The notes beneath the pieces are model-generated. The model made no database searches and was not told the DNA's origin. It worked only from the letters and a program-made list of their open reading frames with translations. A stretch of DNA of 64,000 nt, taken from positions 62,001 to 126,000 of the forward strand of contig NZ_JAFCME010000015.1 of the NCBI RefSeq assembly GCF_018130065.1, in the 5' to 3' direction. Shown here piece after piece: positions 61,849-64,000 of this stretch (its first letter is position 1; the number at the start of each line of letters is the position of its first letter). The stretch comes from Bradyrhizobium sp. AUGA SZCCT0158 (GTDB lineage: Bacteria; Pseudomonadota; Alphaproteobacteria; Rhizobiales; Xanthobacteraceae). The position numbers and the translations under genes were made by a program.

Positions 61849-62502
61849 CTAATATTCCACCTCGAGCTCCTCGATGTCGGCGGGCTCGGCCTTGGCGGCT
61901 TCGATCCACTCGACCATCTCGGGCATCGCCATGATGGTTTTTGCGTAGGCCGCAAGCTTCGGGTCGAGCTTGACGTCATAGGTCATGAAGCGGGTCACGA
62001 CCGGCGCGTACATCGCGTCCGCCATGGTGCGTTCGCCGAACAGGAACGGCCCCCCGGACTGGGCAAGGCACTCGCGCCAGATGGTACAGACGCGGTCGAT
62101 ATCGGACTGTGCGCGCGACCAGATCTTGAAGTTCGGGAAATGGCCCTTGAGGTTGACCGGCAGTGAGGCCCGCAGCGTGGTGAAGCCGGAATGGATTTCA
62201 CCGCAGATCGATCGGCAGTGCGCCCGCCGCACCCGGTCCGCCGGCAGCAGGCCGGCGTCCGGCATCACCTCGTTGAGATATTCGGCGATCGCCAGCGTGT
62301 CCCAGACGGTGGCGCCTTCGTGCCGCAGGCACGGCACCAGGATCGACGACGACAGCAGCAGGATTTCGGCCCGCGCCGACGCGTCGTCAGGTGCGGTCAC
62401 GACCTCTTCGAAGGGAAGACCTGAGAATTTCGCGAGCAACCAGCCGCGCAGCGACCAGGACGAATAGTTCTTGCTGCTGATGGTCAGTGTCGTTTTCGCC
62501 AT
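61849..62502 (-). CDS. Glutathione S-transferase
   Basis: A 217-residue protein starting MAKTTLTISSKNYSSWSLRG at 62502 (AGGGAAGGCCCT upstream). SKNYSSWSLRGWLLAKFSGLPFEEV is the N-terminal GSH site with the active Ser, ILVPCLRHEGATVWDTLAIAEYLNEV carries the cis-Pro and the D-S-like T loop, and the C-terminal half is helical (FGERTMADAMYAPVVTRF). It belongs with the bacterial GSTs of the SspA-/Zeta-near type; substrate unknown. Confidence 0.9.
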   Translation of the reverse strand: MAKTTLTISSKNYSSWSLRGWLLAKFSGLPFEEVVTAPDDASARAEILLLSSSILVPCLRHEGATVWDTLAIAEYLNEVMPDAGLLPADRVRRAHCRSICGEIHSGFTTLRASLPVNLKGHFPNFKIWSRAQSDIDRVCTIWRECLAQSGGPFLFGERTMADAMYAPVVTRFMTYDVKLDPKLAAYAKTIMAMPEMVEWIEAAKAEPADIEELEVEY

Positions 62503-62690
62503 AGGGCCTTCCCTCACGCCTGAACGTCTTCCGCAAGGCTGAGCCGGCCGCACCAGCGCGCCGCCGATAGCTTACGCCGGTCACTTGCGCCGGTCACGTT
62601 CCGCAGCAAGCCACGTGCCAGTTTTTCGGGCCGGTTCGCTCCGCTTTGGCTTCGATATTGCATGGCATCATCGGGCAAGGGCGGATGCGT

Positions 62691-63914
62691 ATGATGTCAT
62701 TGATGTACCAAGCTTATCAGAACCATATGGACCTCACGGCGCCGTGGCGGACCGGGGCCGGAGCGGCGCTGAAATACCTCAACCTCGTGCCGCAAGGCGT
62801 GTCCGACAAGGCGTTGGGGCGGCTGGCTGCGGCGCTCGAACTGATCTCGCGCACCTCGCTGACCTACACCCGCCCGGCCTACGGCATCGACAAGGTCATG
62901 GTCGGCAATCAGGAACTGGAGGTAACCGAGGAAGTCGCCTTTGCCACGCCGTTCGGATCGCTGCTGCGGTTCAAGAAGGAGCACGCGCCGGAGCAACCGA
63001 AGTTGCTGCTGGTGGCGCCGATGTCCGGCCATTTCGCGACGCTGCTGCGCGGCACCGTGAAGACCCTGCTGCAGGACCACGACGTCTACATCACCGACTG
63101 GCACAATCCGCGCGAGATCCCGCTCAACGCCGGCCGCTTCGGCCTCGAGGATTACACCGACCACCTCATCACCTTCCTGGGCAAGATGGGCCCGCGCTCG
63201 CACATGGTGGCGATCTGCCAGCCCTCGGTCTCGGCGCTGGCGGCGGCGGCCGTGATGTCGGAGCAAAATCACCCGGCGCGGCCTGCGACGCTGACGTTGA
63301 TGGCGGGGCCGATCGACACCCGCATCCAGCCGACCAAGGTCAATGACTTCGCCAAGAGCAAACCGATCAAATGGTTCAAGGAGAATTTGATCAACTACGT
63401 GCCCGTTCAATGCAAGGGCGCGTTCCGCCAGGTCTATCCGGGCTTCGTGCAGCTCACAGCGTTCGTCTCGATGAACCTCGAGCGTCACATCAAACAGCAC
63501 ATCGACCTTGCCCAGCATCTGGCCAAAGGCGAGAAGGAGAAGGCGGAAGTCATCAAGACCTTCTACGACGAATATTTCGCCGTGATGGACCTGCCCGCGG
63601 AATTTTACATCGAGACCGTGCGCGACGTGTTTCAGGAGCATCTGCTGCCGCTGGGCAAGCTGATGCATCGCGGCAAGCCGGTGAACCCGGCCGCGATCAA
63701 GCGCATGGGCCTGATGACGGTCGAAGGCGAGAAGGACGACATCTGCTCGATCGGCCAGACGCTGGCCGCCCAAGATCTCTGCACCGGCGTGCGCGCCTAT
63801 CGCCGCGTCCATCACATGCAGGCCGGCGTCGGCCATTACGGCGTGTTCTCCGGCAAACGCTGGAACAACGAGATCTATCCGCTGCTGCGGGATTTTGTTC
63901 ATGTGAACTCGTGA
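62691..63914 (+). CDS. phaZ: Intracellular polyhydroxyalkanoate depolymerase
   Basis: A 407-residue protein starting MMSLMYQAYQNHMDLTAPWR at 62691 (AAGGGCGG 6 bases upstream; ATGs at 62685 and 62694 also possible). VYITDWHNPREIPLNAGRF, VAICQPSVSALAAAAV with Cys176 as nucleophile and the late His of GVGHYGVFSG are the signature of intracellular PHA depolymerases, which mobilise stored polyhydroxybutyrate in granules. Length is as usual. A palindromic repeat follows at the window end. Confidence 0.95.
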   Translation: MMSLMYQAYQNHMDLTAPWRTGAGAALKYLNLVPQGVSDKALGRLAAALELISRTSLTYTRPAYGIDKVMVGNQELEVTEEVAFATPFGSLLRFKKEHAPEQPKLLLVAPMSGHFATLLRGTVKTLLQDHDVYITDWHNPREIPLNAGRFGLEDYTDHLITFLGKMGPRSHMVAICQPSVSALAAAAVMSEQNHPARPATLTLMAGPIDTRIQPTKVNDFAKSKPIKWFKENLINYVPVQCKGAFRQVYPGFVQLTAFVSMNLERHIKQHIDLAQHLAKGEKEKAEVIKTFYDEYFAVMDLPAEFYIETVRDVFQEHLLPLGKLMHRGKPVNPAAIKRMGLMTVEGEKDDICSIGQTLAAQDLCTGVRAYRRVHHMQAGVGHYGVFSGKRWNNEIYPLLRDFVHVNS

Positions 63915-63966
63915 GGGGCAGGCTTTGGCTTGGCGTCGTTGTGAGCCCGGCTGCTCCACGCACCAC

Positions 63967-64000
63967 TGTCATCCCCGCGGATGCGGGGATCCAGTACGCC
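63967..64000. repeat. Palindromic repeat, incomplete at the window edge
   Basis: CTGTCATCCCCGCGGATGCGGGGATCCAGTACGCC, with CCCCGC/GCGGGG arms, belongs to the family also found at 13893-13997. Confidence 0.75.

Noticed and set aside
62697..63959. 420-residue minus-strand frame opposite phaZ
   Set aside because: Antisense shadow; Arg/His-rich composition and no motifs.

Overview
The window looks like chromosomal DNA of a Bradyrhizobium-type alphaproteobacterium (Nitrobacteraceae). Reasons: high GC with NNC/NNG codon use, many exported proteins of types common in that group (YkuD L,D-transpeptidases, PRC-barrel, glycine-zipper and DUF4403 proteins), a perfect Irr-type iron box before bacterioferritin, and several families of short palindromic intergenic repeats. 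No rRNA, tRNA, CRISPR array, insertion sequence or prophage was found.

Layout. 0-11.4 kb: start of a GT4 glycosyltransferase, TAXI-type binding protein, L,D-transpeptidase, orphan Tat-exported Bug binding protein, GYD protein, D-aminoacylase-like amidohydrolase, DUF4403 protein, dodecin, two PRC-barrel proteins and a decayed histidine kinase. 11.4-17.5 kb: a zinc-ribbon protein, a lytic transglycosylase, then the thiamine locus thiO-thiS-thiG-thiE-thiC behind a TPP riboswitch, with two palindromic repeats inside it. 17.5-25.2 kb: small genes and repeats, a ParD/ParE-like toxin-antitoxin pair, a Fis-type HTH protein, a long nested-hairpin repeat, RidA plus a GST, twin small secreted proteins, an SDR and a cytochrome P450.

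25.2-34.8 kb is the most accessory part: an A/T-richer island with one TIR-domain gene whose C-terminal half looks like a GNAT acetyltransferase, a collagen-like protein, small DUF proteins, a decayed secreted protein, a MetX-like hydrolase, and a subtilase followed by a small gene resembling a free-standing I9 propeptide/inhibitor. 34.8-36.3 kb holds an iron-storage unit (bfd, bfr) with Irr boxes. 36.3-50 kb holds a Ser/Asp-tailed membrane protein, two glycine-zipper proteins, MltB, a YqhA-family protein, EttA, two dehydrogenases/reductases, a second L,D-transpeptidase, two rhodaneses and a VWA protein.

49.8-64 kb: a GlsB-type protein and MoxR ATPase (opposite the VWA gene), then a catabolic stretch: Baeyer-Villiger-type monooxygenase, Rieske oxygenase, GntR regulator, VanB-type reductase, GMC oxidoreductase, GNAT and an SMP-30 lactonase. 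The window ends with an AraC regulator, small exported proteins, a cupin, a GST and an intracellular PHA depolymerase. The Rieske protein, regulator and reductase form one tight operon behind a promoter region with two GTATAC palindromes, probable operators. The most novel candidates are the TIR-GNAT fusion, the subtilase with its I9-like neighbour, and the long nested-hairpin repeat.
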